From Paractinoplanes lichenicola (lineage in GTDB: Bacteria; Actinomycetota; Actinomycetes; Mycobacteriales; Micromonosporaceae): a stretch of DNA of 64,000 nt. Below, piece by piece: positions 15,866-23,701 of this stretch. The stretch lies in contig NZ_JAENHO010000002.1 in the NCBI RefSeq assembly GCF_016785085.1, forward strand, positions 806,001-870,000. Direction: 5' to 3'. Made by a program: the position numbers and the translations under genes. How positions within the stretch are numbered: position 1 is the stretch's first letter; every line of letters starts with the position of its first letter. The notes below the pieces were generated by a model, which had not been told where the DNA came from, made no database searches, and worked only from the letters and a program-made list of their open reading frames with translations.

Positions 15866-17464
15866 CTAGAAGTCCGAGACCGTGAAGGTCGAACCGCTGG
15901 AGACGACCGACTTGGTGTAGTTGGCGTCGGCGTTGGTGCCGGCGGGCTGCACGTCGTTGAGACCGTTGCTCACCACAGTGACGGTGTAGGAGTCGACCGG
16001 AACCGGCCCCTGGGTGACGATGGTGAGGCTGGCGCCGGTGGCGGTGGCCGTCGCGGCCTGGGACAGCGTCGCGGCCCCGTCGTTGGCCACCGCCGTCAGC
16101 GTGGTGCCGGGCGCGATGCCAGGACCGGAGATGTAACGGCCGACGTCCTGCGTGGTGATGAACGTGCCCGCGGCGCCGGTGACGGCGGTGCTGCCGCTGG
16201 TGGTGTTGACGGCCGCCGTGCGCGGGCCACCGACAGTGATCGACAGGCTGGAGCCCGTCGCCGTCGCGTTCTGCGACAGCGTGACCGCCGTGGCGCTGGT
16301 GTAGCTGGCGATGTACGTGCCGGCGGGAATGCCCGGGCCCGTGATGGCCCGGCCGGCGTCGGTGGCGGCGAAGCCGGTGCCGGTGAGCGCGGCGCTGCCG
16401 CTCGTGGTGGCGCCGGCGTTCGTGACCTTGGAGTTGGGGCCGGCGATGGTCAGGCCGAGCGAGCAGAGCAGCTCGTTGTCGGCGATGACGATGACGTTGG
16501 TGCACTCGTCGGTCTGGCCCAGCGTCTTGCTGCTCGCGCCGGACGGGTCGTACGAGCCCCGGACCAGGTAGACGTGGCCGCCGGTGGCGTTCGGCGTGAA
16601 GCCACTGGTGTTCGGGAAGTCGATCGACATGAAGCCGACGCCGCTGATGTCGAGGTCGACCGGCGTGTTGACGTTGTTAGGCGCCGTGTTCGGCGAGACC
16701 ACGATGCCGTTGGCGTAGGTGAACAGGTTCGCCTTGGTCGTGGTGGCGCCGAGCGTGTTGGCCGTACCACCGGGGGTGGTGACGGTCAGCAGCATGGGGC
16801 CGCCGGCCTTCATCGCCGGCGTCGTGGCCGTGAAGGTCTGCGCGTCGATGTACTTGATGTCGCTCAGCGCCTGGCCGCCGATGGTGGCGCTCAGGTTCGT
16901 GGACGTGAAGTTGTCACCCTTCACGGTCACCGTGGTGCCACCGAGGCTCGGGCCGCCACCGGGGCTGATGCTGGTGATCACCGGCTTGGTGCCGACGGTG
17001 TAGTTGCCCTGAGCCACCACCGCGCTGCCACCGGTACCGGTCGTGGTGCCGTTGTAGGTGCAGAGCTTGTAGTTGGTGGCCGTCGCGCCGGACGCCAGCA
17101 CAACACCGGTCGGTACGGTGACGGCGATCTTCTGCGGCGTCAGGTAACGAACAGTCGCGCCCTGGTTCGTGCCGGGGGCGGTGTAGATCGCCGGGCACTG
17201 CGTCGACGTGGTCGCGGCCGCCACGAACTGCGCGTTCGTCGCAGTCGTGAACTGCGTCGGGTTCGGCGACGTCGGGTTCGTGGTGATCGTGGCGGTCACC
17301 GTGTTGCCGCCGCCGGTCGGCCCGAAGACCGAGCTCAGGGTCAGCGTGCCCACCGCGGCGTAGGCGGGGGTCATGCCCAGCGCGACGACGAGCGCGCTGG
17401 ACGCTCCCGTCGCGAGCCCTGCGCGGACCATCCGCTGCCGGGCTGTGGTCGTGGACTTGCGCAT
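15866..17464 (-). CDS. Secreted IPT/TIG-domain protein 2 with inserted repeat pair
   Basis: Exported protein of 532 residues, paralogue of the neighbour at 14519. It has a signal peptide (ASSALVVALGMTPAYA), the same TIG arrangement (PVITSISPGGGPSLGGTTVTVKGDNF) and the same C-terminal beta domain. Between ELLCSLGLTIAGP and PVDSYTVTVV it carries about 130 extra residues made of two repeats. Each repeat has TTSGS(A/T)A(L/V)TG, D(A/V)GR, GPGI(P/A) and LSQ(N/A)ATATG, a pattern seen in phage tail-fibre-like and other surface proteins. GGAGGA precedes the ATG at 17464. The promoter would lie in the AT-richer region 17470-17620. Confidence 0.85.
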   Translation of the reverse strand: MRKSTTTARQRMVRAGLATGASSALVVALGMTPAYAAVGTLTLSSVFGPTGGGNTVTATITTNPTSPNPTQFTTATNAQFVAAATTSTQCPAIYTAPGTNQGATVRYLTPQKIAVTVPTGVVLASGATATNYKLCTYNGTTTGTGGSAVVAQGNYTVGTKPVITSISPGGGPSLGGTTVTVKGDNFTSTNLSATIGGQALSDIKYIDAQTFTATTPAMKAGGPMLLTVTTPGGTANTLGATTTKANLFTYANGIVVSPNTAPNNVNTPVDLDISGVGFMSIDFPNTSGFTPNATGGHVYLVRGSYDPSGASSKTLGQTDECTNVIVIADNELLCSLGLTIAGPNSKVTNAGATTSGSAALTGTGFAATDAGRAITGPGIPAGTYIASYTSATAVTLSQNATATGSSLSITVGGPRTAAVNTTSGSTAVTGAAGTFITTQDVGRYISGPGIAPGTTLTAVANDGAATLSQAATATATGASLTIVTQGPVPVDSYTVTVVSNGLNDVQPAGTNADANYTKSVVSSGSTFTVSDF

Positions 17465-17570
17465 GCGAGGTCCTCCTACGGTCCTAAAGGAACCGCTGGT
17501 CGGGATGTATTTGGGCCCGCGCATGACTTGATCCACGGGCCGTCTCGCCGGAAGCGTAACGTCGGCTTAT

Positions 17571-17613
17571 GTTGCGATTTAGGTAGAACGAAGAAGTTCG
17601 TTGTATTTGCAAC
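17571..17613. promoter_or_regulatory. Nested inverted repeats in AT-richer divergent promoter region
   Basis: GTTGC (17571) and GCAAC (about 17609) flank a central AACGAAG-AAG-TTCGTT palindrome near 17587-17602. The region lies between the TIG protein 2 start and the Nudix operon and is notably less GC-rich than its surroundings. It is a possible operator or leader hairpin. Confidence 0.35.
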
Positions 17614-17702
17614 CGTGGTCGGTTTTGCGCCTATCACGACGCTCGTCGGCGGGCAGGTCAAAGCCAGAATGCATCGTTGACAGCGAGGGCTCTCGGCGCT
17701 AG

Positions 17703-17742
17703 GTTCTTCTCAGATCGAGTATTACTCAGTTTGAGAACAACA
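17703..17742. promoter_or_regulatory. Candidate operator for the Nudix regulator
   Basis: CTCAGATCGAG and CTCAGTTTGAG lie in tandem, framed by GTTCTTCTCA and TGAGAACAAC, so the whole 40 bp is a loose inverted repeat. It ends 11 bases before the Nudix gene ATG. NrtR-type Nudix regulators bind such sites next to their own operons; autoregulation is an inference. Confidence 0.45.
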
Positions 17743-17752
17743 GGCGGGCGAG

Positions 17753-18490
17753 ATGCAGAACGAAGGCGAGTTCCTGGCCGGCTACGACCCGGCGGCCTAT
17801 CCGTCGATGGCGGTCACAGTGGACGTGGTGGCGCTGACCATTCGGGACGGCCGGCTCTGCGTCCTGCTGGTCGAGCGGGCCGAGCACCCCTTCGCCGGTC
17901 GCCGGGCCCTTCCGGGCGGGTTCGTCCGTGAGGAGGCGCTCGACGTGGCGGCGATGCGCGAGCTCGAGGAGGAGACCGGCGTCCAGCTCGAGCGCGTCCA
18001 TCTCGAGCAGCTCAAGACGTACGGGAATCCTGGTCGTGACCCTCGTATGCGGGTGTTCTCGGTGGCCTATCTGGCGTTCGCGCCGAGCCTGCCCGAGCCG
18101 GAGTCCGGCAGCGACGCGTCAGGGGCCTACTGGGTGCCGGTCGAGGAGGCCACCGGGCTGGCCTTCGACCACGACGCGATTCTCGCCGACGGGCTCGACC
18201 GGGCCCGCTCCAAGATCGAGTACACGCCGCTGGCCACGGCGTTCGCGGGGGACGAGTTCACGATCTCGGAGCTGCGGCAGATCTACGCCGCGGTCTGGGG
18301 CGAGGAGTTGCACGCGGGCAACTTCCACCGCAAGGTGCTCTCGGTGCCCGGCTTCGTCGAGAGCACGGGCGAGACGGCGGCGCGGGGCGGCGAGCGTGGC
18401 GGGCCCAAGCCCAAGCTCTACCGGGCCGGCGACGCTCGGCTGCTGCACCCGGCGTTGTTGCGGCCCACGCGTGAGGACGACGTCCGATGA
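17753..18490 (+). CDS. NrtR-like Nudix-domain transcriptional regulator
   Basis: Protein of 245 residues: N-terminal Nudix fold (about 20-160) and C-terminal winged helix (about 165-235; FTISELRQIYAAVWGEELHAGNFHRKVL). The Nudix box is nearly complete (GGFVREEALDVAAMRELEEETGV), so hydrolysis of an ADP-ribose-type substrate is possible. NrtR proteins use this fold to sense ADP-ribose-like ligands and repress NAD metabolism genes. Here no NAD gene follows; the downstream genes encode a J-domain/pseudokinase, a VWA protein and a PurA-like enzyme. It overlaps the next gene by ATGA. It is the likely sensor and regulator of the operon. Confidence 0.85.
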   Translation: MQNEGEFLAGYDPAAYPSMAVTVDVVALTIRDGRLCVLLVERAEHPFAGRRALPGGFVREEALDVAAMRELEEETGVQLERVHLEQLKTYGNPGRDPRMRVFSVAYLAFAPSLPEPESGSDASGAYWVPVEEATGLAFDHDAILADGLDRARSKIEYTPLATAFAGDEFTISELRQIYAAVWGEELHAGNFHRKVLSVPGFVESTGETAARGGERGGPKPKLYRAGDARLLHPALLRPTREDDVR

Positions 18491-19368
18491 GGTTCGCGGA
18501 GGCCGTCGAGCGGATCGAGCGGGCCCGCAGTTTCGCCGAGCTGGGGGATTCGTACCGGGAGCTTGCGAAGGCAGTGCACCCGGACGCCGTGAGCCAAGCG
18601 GAAACCGCGGCCGCCACCAGGGCCTTCGCCACTCTCTCGCGGCTCTACCGCGAGCGGAACCGCCGCGTGATCGAGGGGGACATCGCCGACCTGGTGGCGG
18701 ACGGGGGCACCCTGACCAAGATCCCGCGCAGCCCGGCCGACAGCGACCTGATGGAGGCCGAGGCCCGCGCCCTGACGACGCTGCGGGACAAGGGCGACCC
18801 GAAGTATCGGTACTACGCGCCGCGGCTGCGGGACAGCTACCTGCACGAGGACCGCGAGCGGAAGCGGCGCCGGGTCAACGCCATCGAGCGGCTCGACGGG
18901 TTCGTGCCGCTGAGCGAGGTGAACCGGCGGATCGATCCGCGCGACGCGGCCTGGGTGTGGCGGCGGCTGCTGGTCGGGCTCGGCTGGGCCCACCGCGCCG
19001 GCGTGATCCACGGGGCGGTCCTCGAGGAGCACGTGCTCATCCACCCCGAGAAGCACGGCCTCGCGCTCGTCGACTGGTGCTACTCGGGACCGCGAGCGAA
19101 GGCCATCGTCGCCCGGCGCCGGGATGCGTACGCGCCCGAGGTCCTCACCACCAAGACCGTCACGCCGGCCACCGACATCTACATGGCCACGGGGCTGATG
19201 ACCCGCATCGCCCAAGACCTGCCGCGGCCGCTCAAAAGGTTCGCCGACGGCTGCCTGTACGACGCACCGCGCATGCGCCCCCAGGACGCCTGGCGGCTGC
19301 TCCACGAGCTCGACGAGACCCTGCACAACCTTTACGGGCCGCGGCAGTTCCGGCCCTTCCAGCTCTAG
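18487..19368 (+). CDS. J-domain / kinase-like fusion protein
   Basis: Protein of 293 residues. Residues 1-60 look like a J-domain with the diagnostic HPD (ELAKAVHPDAVSQAE) followed by helix III. A kinase-like C-lobe covers about 140-280. The catalytic-loop equivalent reads HGAVLEEHVLIH, so the HRD aspartate and the metal-binding Asn are missing. The DFG equivalent is VDWCYSG and the APE-like and DIYMA segments are kept. Without a glycine-rich loop or HRD this is probably a pseudokinase that binds rather than phosphorylates. The J-domain suggests contact with a DnaK chaperone. It starts within the Nudix stop (ATGA), and 12 bases separate it from the VWA gene. Confidence 0.75.
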   Translation: MRFAEAVERIERARSFAELGDSYRELAKAVHPDAVSQAETAAATRAFATLSRLYRERNRRVIEGDIADLVADGGTLTKIPRSPADSDLMEAEARALTTLRDKGDPKYRYYAPRLRDSYLHEDRERKRRRVNAIERLDGFVPLSEVNRRIDPRDAAWVWRRLLVGLGWAHRAGVIHGAVLEEHVLIHPEKHGLALVDWCYSGPRAKAIVARRRDAYAPEVLTTKTVTPATDIYMATGLMTRIAQDLPRPLKRFADGCLYDAPRMRPQDAWRLLHELDETLHNLYGPRQFRPFQL

Positions 19369-19380
19369 AAGGAGAAGATC

Positions 19381-20337
19381 ATGGGAAGCGGACGCTGGTC
19401 GACCGACGTCTACACCGCCGCCGACAACTACCGCCGGGCCACCGGGGCGAGCGCCTTCGCGTACAGCGACAGCGGCGCCCGCAAGGCCCACCCGGCCCTC
19501 GACCCCAAGGGCGTGACCAAGCGGGAGAGCCGCGACAGCGACGAGCACCCCTTCAGCACGCCGATCGCGGTGCTGTTCGACGTCACCGGCTCGATGGGCG
19601 GGGTGCCGCGGGTGCTGCAGACCAAGCTGCCGCAGCTGCTGGGCCTGCTGACCCGCAAGGGCTACGTCACCGACCCGCACATCCTGTTCGGCGCGGTCGG
19701 CGACGCCACCTGCGACCGGGTGCCGCTGCAGATCGGCCAGTTCGAGTCGGACAACCGGATGGACGAGGACCTGGCCCGCATCGTGCTCGAGGGCGGGGGC
19801 GGCGGGCAGATGACCGAGTCGTACGAGCTGGCCATGTATTTCATGGCCCGGCACACCGCGCTCGACTCGTGGGAGAAGCGGGGGAAGCGGGGCTACCTGT
19901 TTCTGATCGGCGACGAGATGCCGTACAAGAAGGTCCACCCGCGTGAGGTCGAGAAGTTCATCGGCGAGCGCACCGAGCCGATCGGCACCGAGGAGCTGGT
20001 CGTCGAGCTCCAGCGGACGTTCGACGTCTACTACCTGCTGCCGACCGCGGCCGGTCACGGCGGCAACCGTGACGTGCTGAAGCGGTGGCGCGGGCTGCTG
20101 GGACAGAACGTGCTGGAGCTCGACGACCTGGACGCGGTGTGCGAGACGATCGCGCTCACGGTCGGTCTCGGTGAGGGCACCGTCGACCTCGACTCGGGGC
20201 TCGACGACTTGGTCGACGCCGGTTCTTCACACCGGGGAACCGTCGGCAAGGCCCTCGCTCCGCTGCAGCGTGGGGGCGTGGTGCGGCGGGGGACCCTGCC
20301 GGTCGGCAGCGCGGCGTCGGGGAACGAGCGGCTGTGA
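19381..20337 (+). CDS. VWA-domain protein of the Nudix operon
   Basis: Cytoplasmic protein of 318 residues with a von Willebrand A fold. The MIDAS motif is DVTGSMGG near residue 67, with the later metal-site Thr/Asp in GGQMTESYELAM and LIGDEMPY. N-terminal residues 1-55 are polar and may be disordered. No membrane segment is present. VWA proteins bridge partners through a bound metal; in this operon the likely partners are the pseudokinase and the PurA-like enzyme. GAAGGAGAAG precedes the ATG. The end overlaps the PurA-like start by GTGA, implying coupled, near-equal translation. Confidence 0.85.
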   Translation: MGSGRWSTDVYTAADNYRRATGASAFAYSDSGARKAHPALDPKGVTKRESRDSDEHPFSTPIAVLFDVTGSMGGVPRVLQTKLPQLLGLLTRKGYVTDPHILFGAVGDATCDRVPLQIGQFESDNRMDEDLARIVLEGGGGGQMTESYELAMYFMARHTALDSWEKRGKRGYLFLIGDEMPYKKVHPREVEKFIGERTEPIGTEELVVELQRTFDVYYLLPTAAGHGGNRDVLKRWRGLLGQNVLELDDLDAVCETIALTVGLGEGTVDLDSGLDDLVDAGSSHRGTVGKALAPLQRGGVVRRGTLPVGSAASGNERL

Positions 20338-21536
20338 CCGAGCACGTCGCGGTGGTCGACCTCGGCTACGGGGACGCCGGCAAGGGCACGATCGTCGACG
20401 CTCTGTGCGCGTACGGGGAGAAGCGGGCGGTGCTGCGCTTCAACGGGGGAGCGCAGGCCGCGCACAACGTGGTCACCGAGGACGGGCGGCAGCACACGTT
20501 CGCGCAGTTCGGGTCGGGCACGCTGCGTGGCGTCCCGACCCACCTGACCCGGTTCATGGTGGTCGACCCGCTCGCGCTGGCGGCCGAGGCGGCGGCCCTG
20601 GGCAACCCGTTCGAGCTGCTCACGGTGGACGGCGATGCCCTGCTCGCCACTCCGTGGCATCGTGCGGCCAATCAGCGGCGGGAACGGGCGCGCGGCGGGT
20701 CCCGTCACGGTTCGTGCGGCATGGGCGTCGGCGAGAGCATGGCGTACGCGCTGAGTCACGACGACGCCCCCCGAGTCTCGGACACCCTTTCCCGTACGAG
20801 GCTCCGCCGTCGCCTGGCCGCGCTGGAGTCCGGCCTCGGGCCCGCCGGGGTGCCGCTCGACGACGTCGTGGAGGCGTTCCTGGCGTTCGGCCGGACGGTG
20901 CCGATCGTCGGTTCCTCGTACGCGGACCGGCTGCTGAGCGAGGGGCCGTGCGTGTTCGAGGGCGCGCAGGGGGTGCTGCTCGACGAGTGGCGCGGCTGGC
21001 ACCCGCACACGACCTGGTCGACGACGACGTTCGGCAACGTGGAGTCGCTGTGCTCCTCGTTCCGGCGGCTCGGCGTCGTGCGCACCTACACGACGCGGCA
21101 CGGCGCCGGCCCGTTCGTGACCGAGGACGCGACGCTCGACCTGCCCGAGGGGCACAACGCGACGGGGGAGTGGCAGGGCGCCTTCCGGGTCGGGCACTTC
21201 GATGCGGTCGCCCACCGGTACGCGGTCGAGGTGGCCGGCGGCGTCGACGGGCTGGCCGTCACCCACCTCGACAGCCCGGACCGCTGCCCGGCCCTGCGGA
21301 TCTGCGAGTCGTACACGGTCGACGGCGCGTCATGGTCGCGGATCGCCCCCGGGCCCGAACGTGATCTTGGCTATCAGGAGGCGCTCACGGCCCGCCTGAA
21401 CCGGGCGCGGCCGGGCCGGCTGACCCGCCCGGACGACTGGGCCGGGGCGATCGAAAGTCTTCTGTCGGCCCCGGTCGAGATCGAGTCCTACGGGCCCGGA
21501 TCAGCCGACAAGAAGTTCTTGAATCGCATTTCTTAG
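20334..21536 (+). CDS. Adenylosuccinate-synthetase-like enzyme
   Basis: PurA-family protein of 400 residues, about 30 shorter than housekeeping PurA. True PurA joins IMP and Asp using GTP. The P-loop reads GYGDAGKGTIVDAL instead of QWGDEGKGKIVD: the catalytic Asp and the Gly-Lys are kept, while the Glu and second Lys are changed. The catalytic His is kept in GGAQAAHNVV, but the first His of GGHNAGHT is Ala. GMGVGES replaces the usual GRGIGP, and TTRHGAGPFVTE is retained. These changes suggest a modified nucleotide or acceptor. The GTG start overlaps the VWA stop. Its stop lies inside an iron box serving the next gene. Confidence 0.8.
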   Translation: MTEHVAVVDLGYGDAGKGTIVDALCAYGEKRAVLRFNGGAQAAHNVVTEDGRQHTFAQFGSGTLRGVPTHLTRFMVVDPLALAAEAAALGNPFELLTVDGDALLATPWHRAANQRRERARGGSRHGSCGMGVGESMAYALSHDDAPRVSDTLSRTRLRRRLAALESGLGPAGVPLDDVVEAFLAFGRTVPIVGSSYADRLLSEGPCVFEGAQGVLLDEWRGWHPHTTWSTTTFGNVESLCSSFRRLGVVRTYTTRHGAGPFVTEDATLDLPEGHNATGEWQGAFRVGHFDAVAHRYAVEVAGGVDGLAVTHLDSPDRCPALRICESYTVDGASWSRIAPGPERDLGYQEALTARLNRARPGRLTRPDDWAGAIESLLSAPVEIESYGPGSADKKFLNRIS

Positions 21537-21551
21537 GTGCGCCTTACCTAA
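21533..21551 (+). promoter_or_regulatory. Iron box (IdeR/DmdR type)
   Basis: TTAGGTGCGCCTTACCTAA is a 19-bp inverted repeat that closely fits the actinobacterial iron-box consensus, with perfect TTAGGT and ACCTAA ends. It overlaps the stop codon of the PurA-like gene and lies 90 bases upstream of the DUF1540 start, with an AT-rich stretch between. Confidence 0.8.
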
Positions 21552-21640
21552 TCAAATAAAATCGTGGTGTAGTTTCGGCATTTCCGGGAAATGGTTTATG
21601 GTCGACGTGACCGGGTTGAATAAATGGAGGCGACGATCCC

Positions 21641-21931
21641 ATGACTCAGATGCTGGAAATGCCCCGCGTGCAGACCTGCACAGTGACGAGCTGTGGCTAC
21701 AACCACGACGGCTGCACCGCCTTCGCGGTCACCATCGGCAGCGCCATCTCGGCCGAGTGCGACACCTACGTGACCGGCGACAAGGGCGGCACGGGCAAGG
21801 CGTTGGCGCAGGTGGGCGCGTGTAAGCGCTCCGACTGCACGCACAACGAGAACCTCGAGTGCAAGGCCCCCGCGATCGTGGTCGGCGAGTCCGGCGACAA
21901 AGCCGACTGCATGACGTACGAAAAGGGCTGA
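21641..21931 (+). CDS. DUF1540 cysteine-rich protein, iron-box controlled
   Basis: Protein of 96 residues with two DUF1540 modules. The first spans about 10-46 (CTVTSCGYNHDGCTA, then CDTY) and the second about 59-95 (CKRSDCTHNENLECKA, then CMTY). Each has four cysteines spaced like a small metal site, and the second also has His. The family is uncharacterised; metal binding is an inference from the cysteine pattern. GGAGG lies about 10 bases before the ATG. With the iron box at 21533 it should be repressed when iron is plentiful, suggesting a role in iron-poor growth or metal buffering. Confidence 0.85.
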   Translation: MTQMLEMPRVQTCTVTSCGYNHDGCTAFAVTIGSAISAECDTYVTGDKGGTGKALAQVGACKRSDCTHNENLECKAPAIVVGESGDKADCMTYEKG

Positions 21932-21944
21932 CCATACGCTCGGT

Positions 21945-21983
21945 AATGCGCCCGCCGTTGCTCATCGCGACGGCGGGCGCATT
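21945..21983 (+). terminator. Rho-independent terminator after the DUF1540 gene
   Basis: Perfect 14-bp stem, 21945-21958 with 21970-21983, an 11-base loop and a T-rich tail. It may also stop the convergent DUF5925 gene. Confidence 0.85.
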
Positions 21984-22004
21984 TATTTAGGTAAGCCTTC
22001 CCTT

Positions 22005-23150
22005 TTACAGATACATACCCGTACTGGGTTCCGGCTTGGGCACCGTGACCGGCTCGCTGCCGGTCTTGAGCGCGAACAGTTCGGCCAATGTCGCCCCGCG
22101 CGCGCCGATTCCGCGCGACGTGCCCAGCCAGGCGACGGCCTCCTCGTACGGCAGGCGGCCGACCTCGATGCTGGCCAGGCAGCGCCCGGGTCGCACGACG
22201 GCCGGGTGCAGCGACGCCAGATCCTCGTTCGTGGTGATCGCGATCAGCGCGTTGCGGCCCTGACCGAGCAGGCCGTCGGTCAGGTTGAGCAGCCGCGACA
22301 GCGACTGCCCGGCGCTCGCCTTGGCCTCGCCGCTGATCAGCTCGTCGCAGTCCTCCAGCATGAGCAGGCGCCAGCGCGGCTCGTCCTCGTCGTCGCTGCC
22401 CAGCGCCACGCTCATCAGATAGGCCGGGTCGTTGAACAGCCGCTCCGGGTCGAGCACGCAGTCGACCTGGCACCACGAGCGCCACTGCTGGGCCAGCGCG
22501 CGCAACGCCGTCGTCTTGCCGGTGCCGGGCTCGCCGTGCAGCAGCAGCAGACGCCCGTTGATCGTCTTGCCGTCGAGCTCCATCAGCCGCTCGAGCGTGG
22601 CCGCGACCGGGCCGGCGTAGTTGCGCCGGATCGACTCCCACGGCGCGGCGTCGATCTCGCGGGCGGCGCGGCGCGGGCCGTGCTGTCCGAAATGCCAGAA
22701 CCCGATCGGCACGTTCTCGGGCGCGGGCTCGGGGGCCTGGACGGCGTCCTTCGTGGCCGCCTCGAGGATGGCGTCGGCCAGCTCGGCGCTGACCGCGGTG
22801 ACAGTGACCCGGGCCCGGCGGCTCTGCTTCCAGCGGTTCACGTGCAGCGTCCAGCCGTCACCGACCGCGAGCAGGCCCTGACCGTCCTCGTCGACCGCAT
22901 CCCGTACGGTGCGCGCGCCCTCGGCGATCAGGGGCGCGTCGGCGCGGACATTCTCCAGATACTTACTGCGCCCGTACGGCTCCCGACCGGTGACGAAAGC
23001 GTCCAGCGCGAGCAGATCCACCACGTCGACCAGGCGGTCGCCGTCGTCCACCGCGCCGGCCAGCGGCAGGGCGGCCGACACGGGCGCGACCGGCGCCTGA
23101 TCGACGTGCCGGCTGCCGAGCCGGTCGACGGACTGGTGGGGAGTACGCAT
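22005..23150 (-). CDS. DUF5925-containing AAA ATPase
   Basis: Cytoplasmic ATPase of 381 residues. An N-terminal DUF5925 region (about 30-165, ending in PENVPIGFWHFGQHGPRR) precedes an AAA domain. The AAA domain shows Walker A LLLHGEPGTGKTTALR near residue 203, Walker B LLMLEDCDELI near 272, sensor 1 in AITTNEDLASLHP and Arg finger region VRPGRCLASIEV. This is the regular actinobacterial DUF5925 architecture with no missing element. The substrate is unknown. It is convergent with the DUF1540 gene and stands alone. The ATG lies near the divergent upstream region. Confidence 0.9.
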   Translation of the reverse strand: MRTPHQSVDRLGSRHVDQAPVAPVSAALPLAGAVDDGDRLVDVVDLLALDAFVTGREPYGRSKYLENVRADAPLIAEGARTVRDAVDEDGQGLLAVGDGWTLHVNRWKQSRRARVTVTAVSAELADAILEAATKDAVQAPEPAPENVPIGFWHFGQHGPRRAAREIDAAPWESIRRNYAGPVAATLERLMELDGKTINGRLLLLHGEPGTGKTTALRALAQQWRSWCQVDCVLDPERLFNDPAYLMSVALGSDDEDEPRWRLLMLEDCDELISGEAKASAGQSLSRLLNLTDGLLGQGRNALIAITTNEDLASLHPAVVRPGRCLASIEVGRLPYEEAVAWLGTSRGIGARGATLAELFALKTGSEPVTVPKPEPSTGMYL

Positions 23151-23201
23151 ACTCCGATGATCGTCCGTCGATGCCCGGATGGCATCCGGTTTTTCCTCAG
23201 T

Positions 23202-23636
23202 TCACCGGCGCGTGAGGACAAACACCGGGATGAGGCGGTCGGTCTTCTTCTGATACTCGGCGTAGTTGGGGAACGCCGCCACGGCGCGCTCCCACCAGAC
23301 CGCGCGCTCGTCGCCGGTGACCTCGCGGGCCACGTAGTCGTGCTCCTCGGTCTCGTCACGCAGCTCGACGTGCGGTTGCTTGCGCAGGTTGTAGACCCAC
23401 ACGGGGTTCTTCGGGGCCCCGCCGAGCGAGCCGACCACCGCGTACTCACCCTCGTGCTCGACCTTCATCAGCGGCGTCTTGCGCAGCTTGCCGGTCTTGG
23501 CCCCGACCGAGGTCAGCAGCACCACCGGTTTGCCGTGCAGCTCGTTCCCGGCGGTGCCACCACTCTCTTCGATCTTGTCAGCCTGCTTGCGGGCCCAGTC
23601 AGAAGTGCTGGGCGCATACTCTCCACTCAACGGCAC
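23202..23636 (-). CDS. Deazaflavin (F420)-dependent nitroreductase-family protein
   Basis: Protein of 144 residues of the Ddn/FDOR split-barrel family. The conserved stretch [36 protein letters not shown] is the F420-phosphate and edge-strand region, followed by [15 protein letters not shown]. These enzymes use reduced F420 to reduce quinones, nitro compounds or unsaturated ketones. The C-terminal [23 protein letters not shown] is typical. Single gene with its own short upstream region. Confidence 0.9.
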   Translation of the reverse strand: MPLSGEYAPSTSDWARKQADKIEESGGTAGNELHGKPVVLLTSVGAKTGKLRKTPLMKVEHEGEYAVVGSLGGAPKNPVWVYNLRKQPHVELRDETEEHDYVAREVTGDERAVWWERAVAAFPNYAEYQKKTDRLIPVFVLTRR

Positions 23637-23701
23637 CCGGCCAGCCTATGCCGCCCACGTCCCCCACGCCCGCCGTCACCACAGCCCGGCCACGTTGCGC
23701 G

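Noticed and set aside
21987..22005. Second iron box
   Set aside because: Only the left half (TTAGGT) fits and it lies between two convergent gene ends, not in a promoter.
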